From DAONFI01 sp035403485 (GTDB lineage: Bacteria > Planctomycetota > Phycisphaerae > SM23-33), in contig CAZIAZ010000045.1 in the NCBI GenBank assembly GCA_964536835.1, positions 1-24,719 on the forward strand: DNA of 24,719 nucleotides. Direction: 5' to 3'. Positions within the stretch are counted from its first letter, which is position 1, and each line of letters starts with the position of its first letter. The position numbers and the translations under genes are program-made. Under the pieces are notes generated by a model. The model was given only the letters and a program-made list of their open reading frames with translations, was not told where the DNA came from and did no database searches. Positions 1 through 7,667 of this stretch are shown piece by piece.

Positions 1-1
1 A

Positions 2-661
2 GATCCGATCGAGTTCGTACACACACCGCGCAATTGTCTCATCAACCAGCGCGAGGTTCATCGCGACACCAAAAGTTTCGCGCGGGCGCTGCGCGCCGCG
101 CTGCGCGAGGATCCGGACATCGTGCTCGTCGGCGAAATTCGTGACCTTGAAACCGCCAAAATCGCGGTGGAGGCTTCGCTTACCGGCCACCTGGTGTTCA
201 CGACCCTGCACACCAATGACGCGCCGTCAAGCATCGCGCGTCTGGTCGACCTGGGACTGGAGACATTCCTTATAACCGCCACTCTCGAAGCAATCGTCGC
301 CCAGCGTCTTGTGCGGCGAATATGCCCGAAATGCAAGGAAGAATTCCAGCCGACGGACGATATGCTCATGGAACTCGACCTTACTCCGGAACAGATTGCC
401 GGCAGGGTTTTCTATCGCGGCAAAGGTTGCGAACACTGCCGCCATACCGGCTATTCCGGCCGACTGGCGCTTTATGAAATAATGGTCCTTAACGACGAAC
501 TTCGCGATTTAATCATGCAGAACCGTTCGGCAACAGTTCTTCGCGAAGCAGCCAGAAAACGCGGCATGCGAACGCTGCGAGAATCCGGCTTGATGGCCAT
601 ATACGACGGCAATACGACTATAGAAGAAGTCGTCTCCCAGACAATGGTCGACGACGCCTGA
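2..661 (+). CDS. gspE: GspE/PilB-family secretion ATPase, C-terminal part (5' partial)
   Basis: This is the C-terminal 219 codons of a cytoplasmic hexameric ATPase that powers type II secretion or type IV pilus assembly. The frame is open from base 2, so the start and the Walker A half lie outside the window. Visible motifs are the Asp box/Walker B stretch EDPDIVLVGEIRD, the His box TGHLVFTTLHTNDA, and the AQRLVRRICPKC segment. CPKC and the later CEHC form the four-cysteine zinc site typical of GspE/PilB and absent from PilT retraction ATPases. The INQREV...DTKSFARALRAALRE stretch before the Asp box looks somewhat PilT-like, but the zinc site favours an assembly ATPase. The gspF-like gene follows 72 bp downstream in the same direction. 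The choice between gspE and pilB cannot be made from this fragment alone. Confidence 0.93.
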   Translation, partial: DPIEFVHTPRNCLINQREVHRDTKSFARALRAALREDPDIVLVGEIRDLETAKIAVEASLTGHLVFTTLHTNDAPSSIARLVDLGLETFLITATLEAIVAQRLVRRICPKCKEEFQPTDDMLMELDLTPEQIAGRVFYRGKGCEHCRHTGYSGRLALYEIMVLNDELRDLIMQNRSATVLREAARKRGMRTLRESGLMAIYDGNTTIEEVVSQTMVDDA

Positions 662-733
662 GCATAGCGAAATCAATATAAGAACAAGAAAAACGTCTGA
701 ACTGAAAACAGCGAGTTTTGCAGGAGTTACACA

Positions 734-2002
734 ATGCCGACTTTTCAGTATGAAGCCATGAACAGTGTCGGACAAGCCACCAAAGGCACCATAGACGCCA
801 CGAATTCCGAAGAAGCGATTCAGAAAATCCGGGCTATGGGAAATTTTCCGACCAAGATAAAGGAAAAAGCAGCCTCCAAAGGCGGCGGCCAAACCAAACA
901 GGCTTCTTCCGCCAAACAGGGCGGCAACATACGCAGGGTCGGCAAAGTGCCGATAAAACTCCTCACCCAGTTCACACGTCAGCTTTCGACTCTCCAGGAC
1001 GCCGGCCTGCCAATCCTGAGAAGCCTTCGCATTCTCCAGGAACAGCAAAAGCCCGGCATGATGCGAGTGGCAATACGACTCGTGGCGGAAGATGTGGAGT
1101 CCGGCGTATCGCTCTCGGAATCCATGGCTAAACACCCAAAAGCGTTCGACAAGCTTTATACCAATATGGTTCGTGCCGGCGAAGTCGGCGGCGTTCTCGA
1201 CATTATATTACAACGCCTAGCTGATTTTATGGAAAGAACGCAGGCTCTCAAACGCAAAATCGGCGGCGCAATGATTTATCCCGCCGCCGTTATCAGTTTC
1301 TCGCTGCTTATAGTCACCGGCCTTCTGGTTTTCGTCGTGCCGAAATTTGAAACCATTTTCGCCGACATGGGCCAGAATCTGCCGGCTCCGACCCAGATGC
1401 TGCTCAATCTGAGCAAGTGGGTCACGGAAGACGCCGGCTGGGCGTGGATAATCGGCATACCATTCTTTATCATGATGATAGCGAAAATCATGCGTACATC
1501 CGAAGCCGGCTCATATCTGATGGATAAAATTTCAATATCTCTGCCGATTGTGGGCAAAATTGCGGAAAAATCCTCCGTGGCGAGGTTCTCCCGTACGCTC
1601 GGCACACTGATGGCCGCCGGCGTACCAATTCTCGATGCATTGCAGATAACCGCAGATACCGCCGGCAATGAAGTATACGCCCGTGCGTTGAAAAAAGTCC
1701 GCGATTCCATCCGCGAAGGCGAAAGCATCGCCAAACCGCTTAAACAGGAACGCGTAGTCGATGCGCTGGTCGTCAACATGATAGACGTCGGCGAAGAAAC
1801 CGGCGAACTCGACAAAATGCTTTACAAAGTCGCCGACACCTACGACGAAGAAGTTGAAGTCATGGTCTCGTCCATGGTTTCACTGCTTGAGCCGGTCATG
1901 GTCATCGTGCTTGGCCTCATAGTCGGCGGCATAGTGGTCGCGCTGTTCATGCCGATGGTCAGCATGCTCAACGCAGTACAGTCTACCTCGTCGTCGTCAT
2001 AA
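734..2002 (+). CDS. gspF: GspF/PilC-family inner-membrane platform protein
   Basis: This is the inner-membrane platform protein that couples the GspE/PilB ATPase to pseudopilin polymerisation. At 422 residues it has the usual family length (about 400). The N-terminal PTFQYEAMNSVGQATKGTID segment matches the small leading domain. Two T2SF repeats follow, at about residues 75-200 and 280-403. Membrane segments lie near residues 180-205 (MIYPAAVISFSLLIVTGLL), 235-252, and at the C-terminus (MVIVLGLIVGGIVVALFMP). The start is supported by AGGAG at 722-726, seven bases upstream. It sits between the ATPase gene and the pseudopilin series, the standard gspE-gspF-gspG order. A short imperfect hairpin (CGGCT/AGCCG, 2026-2040) follows the stop codon but lacks a U-tract, so read-through into the pseudopilin genes is likely. 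Confidence 0.95.
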   Translation: MPTFQYEAMNSVGQATKGTIDATNSEEAIQKIRAMGNFPTKIKEKAASKGGGQTKQASSAKQGGNIRRVGKVPIKLLTQFTRQLSTLQDAGLPILRSLRILQEQQKPGMMRVAIRLVAEDVESGVSLSESMAKHPKAFDKLYTNMVRAGEVGGVLDIILQRLADFMERTQALKRKIGGAMIYPAAVISFSLLIVTGLLVFVVPKFETIFADMGQNLPAPTQMLLNLSKWVTEDAGWAWIIGIPFFIMMIAKIMRTSEAGSYLMDKISISLPIVGKIAEKSSVARFSRTLGTLMAAGVPILDALQITADTAGNEVYARALKKVRDSIREGESIAKPLKQERVVDALVVNMIDVGEETGELDKMLYKVADTYDEEVEVMVSSMVSLLEPVMVIVLGLIVGGIVVALFMPMVSMLNAVQSTSSSS

Positions 2003-2081
2003 AAAAGCGGAAATAAAATTAATTCCGGCTAAAACAGCCGATTGATTATTGCAACAGCAGGCATTTAAGGATTGATAATAT

Positions 2082-2789
2082 ATGACGCAAGCACATAAAA
2101 GAGGTTTTACGCTTATTGAACTGTTAGTGGTCATCAGCATTATAGTTTTGCTGGTCGGCATAATAGGCCCAAGTATCAGTTCAATACGTAATCTGAGTTT
2201 TAAGGCCAAATCCACCGCAGCCATACAGGAGTTGGCTGCCGGCGCAATGCAATACAAAAGCGAATACAACTACTACCCGTTGCAGCCAAGCATACCCGAC
2301 TCAGGTACATATAATTCTCAGGCTTCAGCCGCTTTCGGCAAATTGATGCTGGGCTATACAACTGTCATGTCCGGTTCAACTTTCAAATTCCGGAGCGACT
2401 CGTCAACGTATGAGCGTACGCCATTGGTTCCGGAATCGACCGACAGATTTGTTTTAAATACATCAACCACCATAAAAACAAACCGAAAAACCGACACAAC
2501 CGTTTCAGTCCTTTTATATACACCACTTGATCAGTGGAAAAAAGGCGATGAAATGGCCATTCTTTACTACCCGTCAACTATAGGTAACGACGGCACAGCT
2601 TTAAGCGATGTTTTTGCAGTCTCGTGCAATGATACATATACAGCTTCAACGAGCTTGACGAATTTCAGTTCCAAACTCCAGGACACCAAGTTCGGCACTA
2701 CCAAAATCGTCAATTCGGATTCTTTCCTGCTGATAGCTCCGGGAATTGACGGCGAATATTTTACGGATGACGATGTCAAGAATTTTTGA
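2082..2789 (+). CDS. GspG-like pseudopilin 1
   Basis: Prepilin-like protein of 235 residues with an eight-residue basic leader ending in KRG and the processed N-terminus FTLIELLVVISIIVLLVGII. Gly is at -1 and Glu at +5, as needed for prepilin peptidase cleavage and for assembly into a pseudopilus. The rest is a Ser/Thr/Tyr-rich globular domain. Its C-terminus PGIDGEYFTDDDVKNF resembles the Asp-rich calcium-binding end of GspG major pseudopilins. The start has AAGG at 2067-2070, eleven bases upstream. It is the first of four G-like genes in a row after gspF. The GspG assignment rests on gene order and the DG...DDD tail; the central domain has no signature I recognise. A type IVa pilin is the alternative. 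Confidence 0.85.
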   Translation: MTQAHKRGFTLIELLVVISIIVLLVGIIGPSISSIRNLSFKAKSTAAIQELAAGAMQYKSEYNYYPLQPSIPDSGTYNSQASAAFGKLMLGYTTVMSGSTFKFRSDSSTYERTPLVPESTDRFVLNTSTTIKTNRKTDTTVSVLLYTPLDQWKKGDEMAILYYPSTIGNDGTALSDVFAVSCNDTYTASTSLTNFSSKLQDTKFGTTKIVNSDSFLLIAPGIDGEYFTDDDVKNF

Positions 2790-2873
2790 CGTTTTTTGAA
2801 AATCGACGGGTGAAACGATTACCGGTTTCCATTTAAAAATCTGTAATTTGAATTTTTTATCAGGAAATGACTT

Positions 2874-3686
2874 ATGAAACGCTTATATAAAGCATTCACG
2901 CTTATGGAAATACTTGTCGCCATCGGCATAATTGCCCTGCTCGCCGGCATGGCTGTCGTCGCTTTCACAAAAGCCAAGAAAGCCGCAAGAAAGAATCTTA
3001 CCATGACCTCCATCGGTATGATTTCCGCCGGCGCTGAAATGTTCAAAAACGACTTCGGCGTCTATCCTCCAAGTTCGGACAAAGATCCGGACGAATCAAA
3101 TTATACAAATTTCACCGAACTGGGTTTTTCTACTAACACAAGTCAATTGAGTGATTTCAAAACTACATTCAACAGCGGTGCAAAGCTGATATGTTTGTTT
3201 TTGACCGGTTATCCAAGCCCGACCAATTCAGTTATAATTGATTCTTCGAATTACAACAGTGACGGCACGCTGAAATTAAATGACGTTGAATCCAATGACG
3301 CCTGTACCGGCTTCGGTTTCCGTACTCGCAAGCGAGGCAAAGTTTACGGCCCCTATGGCGGCGCTGAAGCCGTAAAAACTCAATACTCCGGCGATGCCGA
3401 TGCTGAAAATACGCCGAAAGTTTTTATCGACAGTTGGAATCATGCAATACTTTATTATAGATGTAATTATGATTCCGGCGCCAATACTTATTCATACGAC
3501 AAAGCCGACAATCAAACAGTAACAGTTGATAATTCATCAAGCCCAACGCCTTATGGCACAAGCGGAACAGATACAAAATTCAACAACTTTACTAATGTGC
3601 GAAAGGATTTTCTGATAATTTCGGCTGGCGATGTCGACAATAATTTTGACTGGAAAGAAGCATATACGAACGTTTCCGGCGAATAA
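2874..3686 (+). CDS. GspG-like pseudopilin 2
   Basis: Prepilin-like protein of 270 residues with a seven-residue leader MKRLYKA followed by FTLMEILVAIGIIALLAGMA. The residue before the predicted cleavage site is Ala, not the canonical Gly; Glu+5 is kept. The following MAVVAFTKAKKAARKNLTM stretch continues the N-terminal helix. A mid-domain YPPSSDKDPDESNY corresponds to the region after the helix in GspG proteins, where YP is common. Near the C-terminus, FLIISAGDVDNNFDWKEAY is an Asp-rich loop comparable to the GspG calcium site. AGGAAA at 2862-2867 is a good ribosome binding site. It sits 84 bp after pseudopilin 1 and 31 bp before pseudopilin 3. It is longer than typical GspG (about 140 residues), so its globular domain probably carries an insertion. 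Confidence 0.85.
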   Translation: MKRLYKAFTLMEILVAIGIIALLAGMAVVAFTKAKKAARKNLTMTSIGMISAGAEMFKNDFGVYPPSSDKDPDESNYTNFTELGFSTNTSQLSDFKTTFNSGAKLICLFLTGYPSPTNSVIIDSSNYNSDGTLKLNDVESNDACTGFGFRTRKRGKVYGPYGGAEAVKTQYSGDADAENTPKVFIDSWNHAILYYRCNYDSGANTYSYDKADNQTVTVDNSSSPTPYGTSGTDTKFNNFTNVRKDFLIISAGDVDNNFDWKEAYTNVSGE

Positions 3687-3717
3687 TTGCAAAAGTGAAA
3701 CATGGAAAAACCGATTA

Positions 3718-4176
3718 ATGGCATACGCACGTACAAGATGTGGTTTTACGTTGGTTGAGATGCTGGTTGTGCTGATAATTCTGTCTGTCGGCACGGCTTT
3801 GATGGTGGGTGTCGCCGAAGATGTCCGGCAACACAGCCGCAATGAAACAACCCGTAATATACAGGCCATCCTTGTTCGAGCCCTGAAAACATATAAAAGT
3901 TCATATGGCGATTATCCCGCCGGCGACGGCAAAGATGGCAGCAGTTCCATAATGCTGGGTTGTCTGCAGAACTGCTCACGAACGCGAGGCGAATTAATGC
4001 GTCTGCCGCGGCAGGCAATACGTTATGACAGGAATGGTCGACAGACCATAGTGGACGGCTTCGGGCGGGAAATGCATTACAGCCGGTTCGGCGGACTGGC
4101 GGCAAAGAACCCCCTGCTCTACAGCCAAGGCCAGGATACGGATGACCCGACAGACGATATAACAGAAAGTCTGTAG
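3718..4176 (+). CDS. GspG-like pseudopilin 3
   Basis: Prepilin-like protein of 152 residues. The leader MAYARTRCG precedes FTLVEMLVVLIILSVGTALM, with Gly-1 and Glu+5. This ATG was chosen over an in-frame start at 3631, which would overlap the preceding gene by 56 bp and give a 38-residue leader; GGA at 3704-3706 can serve the ATG at 3718. Of the four G-like proteins this is closest in size to classical GspG. It shows the post-helix YKSSYGDYPAGDGKDG segment, then DGFGREMHYSRFGG, equivalent to the D-x-W/F-G-x-x-Y motif of GspG. The C-terminal LYSQGQDTDDPTDDI matches the GspG calcium-site tail. A 218 bp gap without a gene separates it from the next pseudopilin. Confidence 0.86.
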   Translation: MAYARTRCGFTLVEMLVVLIILSVGTALMVGVAEDVRQHSRNETTRNIQAILVRALKTYKSSYGDYPAGDGKDGSSSIMLGCLQNCSRTRGELMRLPRQAIRYDRNGRQTIVDGFGREMHYSRFGGLAAKNPLLYSQGQDTDDPTDDITESL

Positions 4177-4394
4177 GATTTTTCAAAAAGTGAATCAGTG
4201 GATTGACTGGCAGGCTCGGCCATCGCCGGCTATGTTCGTCAAATAAATTACAGGTAACAAGGTTTTTAAATCTGCAAGCAACGTTGAAGGAATAAATTAA
4301 AAATTGCAGCCGCCGTTACTCGTAAAATTGAAAATTGAAATTTGCTTGAGTCCTGTTTTTTGATTCTTGTTATTTTAGTTAAGGAATTTTTATA

Positions 4395-4928
4395 ATGAAA
4401 CGTAGAACTGCAACCGGTTTTTCGCTCGTCGAGTTACTGGTGGCGATAGGCATTATCGCCCTGCTGGCTACCATAGGCACAATCGCAGCCACCAGTTTTT
4501 CCCGCAAAGCAAAGGTACAGAAAACCCACGCTTTCATGGACATGCTAATGAGTGCAATTCTCACTTACCAGGAAAGCACAGGCACTTATCCCAATCCGAC
4601 GACAAATACGTGGAATCAAGCCAGCAATTCCAGCGGCCATCTGTATTATATACTCAAAAATGATCCGGCTACATTCAATAAAGTAACACAGATGCCCTCG
4701 GAATCATTACACATGAGCGGTACCTCTGCAAATGGTTTCGTGGATGCCTGGGGTAACTGGTTGTATTACAATGCCAAAGGCGGTATGGGCGGCACACCTG
4801 CACTCTGGAGCGCCGGCGCAGACGGCGTCGGTACTGGTGATGCCGTAACACAGCGTTCCAGTTCATATGATGCGAATCCAACTACAAATTCCAACGCTAA
4901 AGACGACGTATATTCGTATCACAAATAA
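4395..4928 (+). CDS. GspG-like pseudopilin 4
   Basis: Prepilin-like protein of 177 residues with leader MKRRTATG and mature start FSLVELLVAIGIIALLATIG (Gly-1, Glu+5). It carries the clearest GspG pattern of the series: TYQESTGTYPNPTTN after the helix, VDAWGNWLYYNAKGG in the middle (D-x-W-G-x-x-x-x-Y), and LWSAGADGVGTGDAV near the end, followed by KDDVYSYHK. These correspond to the core fold and calcium loop of the major pseudopilin that forms the shaft of the type II secretion pseudopilus. AAGGA at 4381-4385 lies nine bases before the ATG. The 218 bp before it (4177-4394) are AT-rich and contain no gene I can support. A secondary promoter there is possible, but I see no clear -35/-10 pair. 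Confidence 0.88.
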   Translation: MKRRTATGFSLVELLVAIGIIALLATIGTIAATSFSRKAKVQKTHAFMDMLMSAILTYQESTGTYPNPTTNTWNQASNSSGHLYYILKNDPATFNKVTQMPSESLHMSGTSANGFVDAWGNWLYYNAKGGMGGTPALWSAGADGVGTGDAVTQRSSSYDANPTTNSNAKDDVYSYHK

Positions 4929-4986
4929 ATTTTCAGCCGTCGATATTTGTTTTTTGAAAAATTTTTGCTGAATGCGAGATAATTGG

Positions 4987-5724
4987 ATGAAGACATTCAA
5001 AGTACAATTTTCAGGCAATCCTCATGGAAAAGCCGCCTTTACGCTCATCGAGCTGCTGGTGACGATTTCGATAATAGCCCTCGTACTCGGCATCGCAGGG
5101 CCGACAGCCATGCGCATGTTTACATCCAGTTCCGATACACAGGCGTATAACATGTTTTCGACGCAGTTATCGCTGGCTCGCGCACAGGCTATTGAATCAG
5201 CCAACTACGTCGGCTTACACTGCCAGATTGCCGACGACGATAAAACTTATGTAAAAAACTACAAACTTGCTGATAAGTGCATAACGGCAATCGTCGCATA
5301 TGATTCCGGCGTTTTTGACCTAAAAACCGGTGAACAGCCGCAGGAAGTCCCAGGAAACATAGCATTCGGCCAAATCGATACTACATACGTATCATCAGGA
5401 GATTACAATACGACTGTAGGTAGCGACATGGACAATTTCACAACATTTACAATCCTTTTCAACTGTGACGGCGAAATCACCCAAAAAGCTGATAATGGTA
5501 ATATAAGTTTCAAGTCATCGTCAGCCTTATTTGACAGCGGAACAACCAGTACCGGCATATGGAGTCTGCCCACAGCCGAACAGGGCGTTACCTGCGTAAC
5601 GATGTTCGACTATATAACGTTTAAAAACAAAAGCACAGATACGCTCAAGAAGAATTATTTAAATGAAGCAGGCCAATTCATAGCTGCAAACGTATATACC
5701 GGCCGCCTGTTCGACAGGGAGTAA
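4987..5724 (+). CDS. GspH/FimT-like minor pseudopilin
   Basis: Prepilin-like protein of 245 residues (250 if the in-frame ATG at 4972 is used). The later ATG is preferred because GAG at 4976-4978 precedes it by eight bases, while nothing resembling a ribosome binding site precedes 4972; this choice is not certain. The mature start is FTLIELLVTISIIALVLGIA with Ala at -1 and Glu+5. After the helix comes FSTQLSLARAQAIESANYVGLHC, the hallmark GspH/FimT pattern in which paired small residues and ARxxAI lead into a first beta strand. The distal part is Asp/Thr-rich, with no motif I can name. GspH sits in the pseudopilus near the I-J-K tip. Its stop lies seven bases before the next ATG, so coupling is likely. 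Confidence 0.83.
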   Translation: MKTFKVQFSGNPHGKAAFTLIELLVTISIIALVLGIAGPTAMRMFTSSSDTQAYNMFSTQLSLARAQAIESANYVGLHCQIADDDKTYVKNYKLADKCITAIVAYDSGVFDLKTGEQPQEVPGNIAFGQIDTTYVSSGDYNTTVGSDMDNFTTFTILFNCDGEITQKADNGNISFKSSSALFDSGTTSTGIWSLPTAEQGVTCVTMFDYITFKNKSTDTLKKNYLNEAGQFIAANVYTGRLFDRE

Positions 5725-5731
5725 TGGACGT

Positions 5732-6520
5732 ATGAAGCAAAGAAAAAACAATCGAGCCTTTACATTGGCTGAAGTTATATTAGCCATCGGCATAATGGGA
5801 GTCGGCATGGTCTTTACCGCATGTCTATTTCCCGTTGCCATAAAAGAAAGCGAGTCGTCATCCGCCGCCATGGAAGGCCTTATAATCGCACAAAACGGCC
5901 TCGACGTGGCAAAACAGATGCTCCACACTTCCGGCACATCAAATGTCGAAGCCAATACCCCAAATAAAACTGTCGGCAATTTCGTCTGGATAGACGGCGA
6001 TAACAGTGAATACACCGCTATTGCGGATTTGCCGAACAATTCCGCATTAGGTTTGAGCGCGTATTACGCTCCTACAACCGATTGGAACGCAACACCGGCG
6101 CCTACGGAGATTCCCAATATTGGCTGCGTTGTTTTACTGAGGCAGCATGACACCAGCTCGAATGAATATATCTTGATTTCAGTTTCATACCGCAAACGCA
6201 AAACCGGCAGCACCATAAAAGCCGAAAGCGTATCTTTTCCGATTGGCAGTATGGAGAATACTGTAACAGTGGGTTCGACAAGTGAGGCAAAAAAATTCGT
6301 TAAGAACGGCATTCTGATTGTAGATTCATCGGACGAAACACTTGCCGGCAAAATGGCACGCATCCTGGGCCGTGACAATAATAAAATTACCATCAATCAC
6401 CCGCTAACCAACGGCGGAAGTATAAGTAATGCTATCGTCATTTACGAAGATGACTCCGGAAATGTTTTGCAGGAAACGCCGATACTCTCTGCAACTTCGG
6501 CAATAGTAACCATTAACTGA
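5732..6520 (+). CDS. GspI/PilV-like minor pseudopilin
   Basis: Prepilin-like protein of 262 residues with leader MKQRKNNRA and mature N-terminus FTLAEVILAIGIMGVGMVFT. Ala is at -1 and Glu at +5. The AEVILAIGIMGVG pattern resembles the EVLVALAI-type helix of GspI/PilV minor pseudopilins, and gene order (after H, before J) agrees. AGGGAG at 5716-5721 overlaps the end of the preceding gene and is ten bases from the ATG. At about twice the length of classical GspI (about 125 residues) it carries an extra domain. Its C-terminal third (KKFVKNGILIVDSS...KITINHPLTNGG) reads as beta strands and may be a small beta barrel. I do not recognise that domain. In known systems GspI nucleates the I-J-K tip complex. 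Confidence 0.8.
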   Translation: MKQRKNNRAFTLAEVILAIGIMGVGMVFTACLFPVAIKESESSSAAMEGLIIAQNGLDVAKQMLHTSGTSNVEANTPNKTVGNFVWIDGDNSEYTAIADLPNNSALGLSAYYAPTTDWNATPAPTEIPNIGCVVLLRQHDTSSNEYILISVSYRKRKTGSTIKAESVSFPIGSMENTVTVGSTSEAKKFVKNGILIVDSSDETLAGKMARILGRDNNKITINHPLTNGGSISNAIVIYEDDSGNVLQETPILSATSAIVTIN

Positions 6521-6528
6521 GGCATAAT

Positions 6529-7647
6529 ATGGCAGGTAACGTAAAAATCGGATTAAATATGTTCCGCCGCGGCATGACCATGATTGAACTGCTTGTTGCA
6601 GTGTCTGTGCTTGCCATTCTCATAATGATTTTCGGCCGCATACTCAGCCAGTCTCAAAGGGTGGTTACCGGCTCGCAGAAAATAATGAAATTCAACGCCA
6701 GCGGTACTGCTGCAGCAACCATATTGCGTAAGGATATCGGACAAACAACGTCAGCCGGTTTTATTTACATCATAAACAACTACATTACTGTCGACGGAAA
6801 TACGTGGCCGCGTGCAACTATGTATATGGGCGTAACAGGAAATTTCACAAGTTGGAATAGTTCGAGCACTACAAGTTCGGAAGCCATAATAACCTTAGGC
6901 TTATGCAATCAAAACGGTCTTACTTCAAACAGTCTGCCAAAAATGCTCTGGCGGAATTGCACTTTATTGACATCAAACTCCAGCGACCCCAGTAGTATCA
7001 CTTCCTCTTCACAAGATACATTGAAATACTCGCTTGCCGATACTGAAAACGTCGGCAGTACAAGTTTGACAAAACGTGCCTTTCTGCTTTCAAACGCATG
7101 GTTGGGCAGTAGTGGTCTTCCCGGTAACTCCAACTGGTCGCCGGCAGCCTCCACCGACGGGTTGACATTACCACCTTCAACAATAGATGATGTAAACATG
7201 ATATGGAAATATCTCATATCGAACGTCAACAAACTTTCGATTATGTGGACCAAAGGCGACTATACAACAACTAATCCCAAAAAGTTGATATGGTACGGTA
7301 TGGACATTAATGGTGCGCTTCATCTGCCTAACGGTTCAGGCCCTGGCGGCATTACAACCGTCTCCTATGCAAGCAATTACGATAATCCTGTTTCAGACAG
7401 AAAGTATAATAGCAACGTAAGCGGATTCTTATCGCAAACAGAAGATTCGGTTTATCCGCTTTCGGCTACGACGAATCTGGCTAAATTTGAACTTCATAGC
7501 GGCAATAATTATTGCGTTTTGTGGAATTCGGAATTACCCAACACTTATTGGCCGACGGCTCTCAAGATTACGTATGAAGTGACCGACGGCAAATCTGACA
7601 ATCCGACAACAAAGACATATGAAATAATCTGCCCGACCGGCATCTGA
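6529..7647 (+). CDS. GspJ/PilW-like minor pseudopilin
   Basis: Prepilin-like protein of 372 residues. The cleavage motif is FRRG followed by MTMIELLVAVSVLAILIMIF, with Gly-1 and Glu+5; Met replaces Phe at +1. The first ATG (6529) has GAGG at 6519-6522, giving a 15-residue leader. An internal ATG at 6559 would give a five-residue leader (MFRRG) and is a real alternative. The helix continues as FGRILSQSQRVVTGSQKIMKF, followed by AATILRKDIGQTT, which matches the L-x-x-D-(I/L) stretch of GspJ/PilW proteins. The remainder is Ser/Thr/Asn-rich and beta-like. It is longer than GspJ of proteobacteria (about 200 residues). The 8 bp gap to the GspI-like gene and 20 bp gap to the GspK-like gene support a single transcript and a joint tip complex. 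Confidence 0.82.
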   Translation: MAGNVKIGLNMFRRGMTMIELLVAVSVLAILIMIFGRILSQSQRVVTGSQKIMKFNASGTAAATILRKDIGQTTSAGFIYIINNYITVDGNTWPRATMYMGVTGNFTSWNSSSTTSSEAIITLGLCNQNGLTSNSLPKMLWRNCTLLTSNSSDPSSITSSSQDTLKYSLADTENVGSTSLTKRAFLLSNAWLGSSGLPGNSNWSPAASTDGLTLPPSTIDDVNMIWKYLISNVNKLSIMWTKGDYTTTNPKKLIWYGMDINGALHLPNGSGPGGITTVSYASNYDNPVSDRKYNSNVSGFLSQTEDSVYPLSATTNLAKFELHSGNNYCVLWNSELPNTYWPTALKITYEVTDGKSDNPTTKTYEIICPTGI

Positions 7648-7667
7648 CGCCGAGAAAGGAAACGATT

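Noticed and set aside
2026..2040. CGGCT/AGCCG hairpin after gspF as a terminator
   Set aside because: Only five pairs and no U-tract; the downstream pseudopilin genes need read-through.
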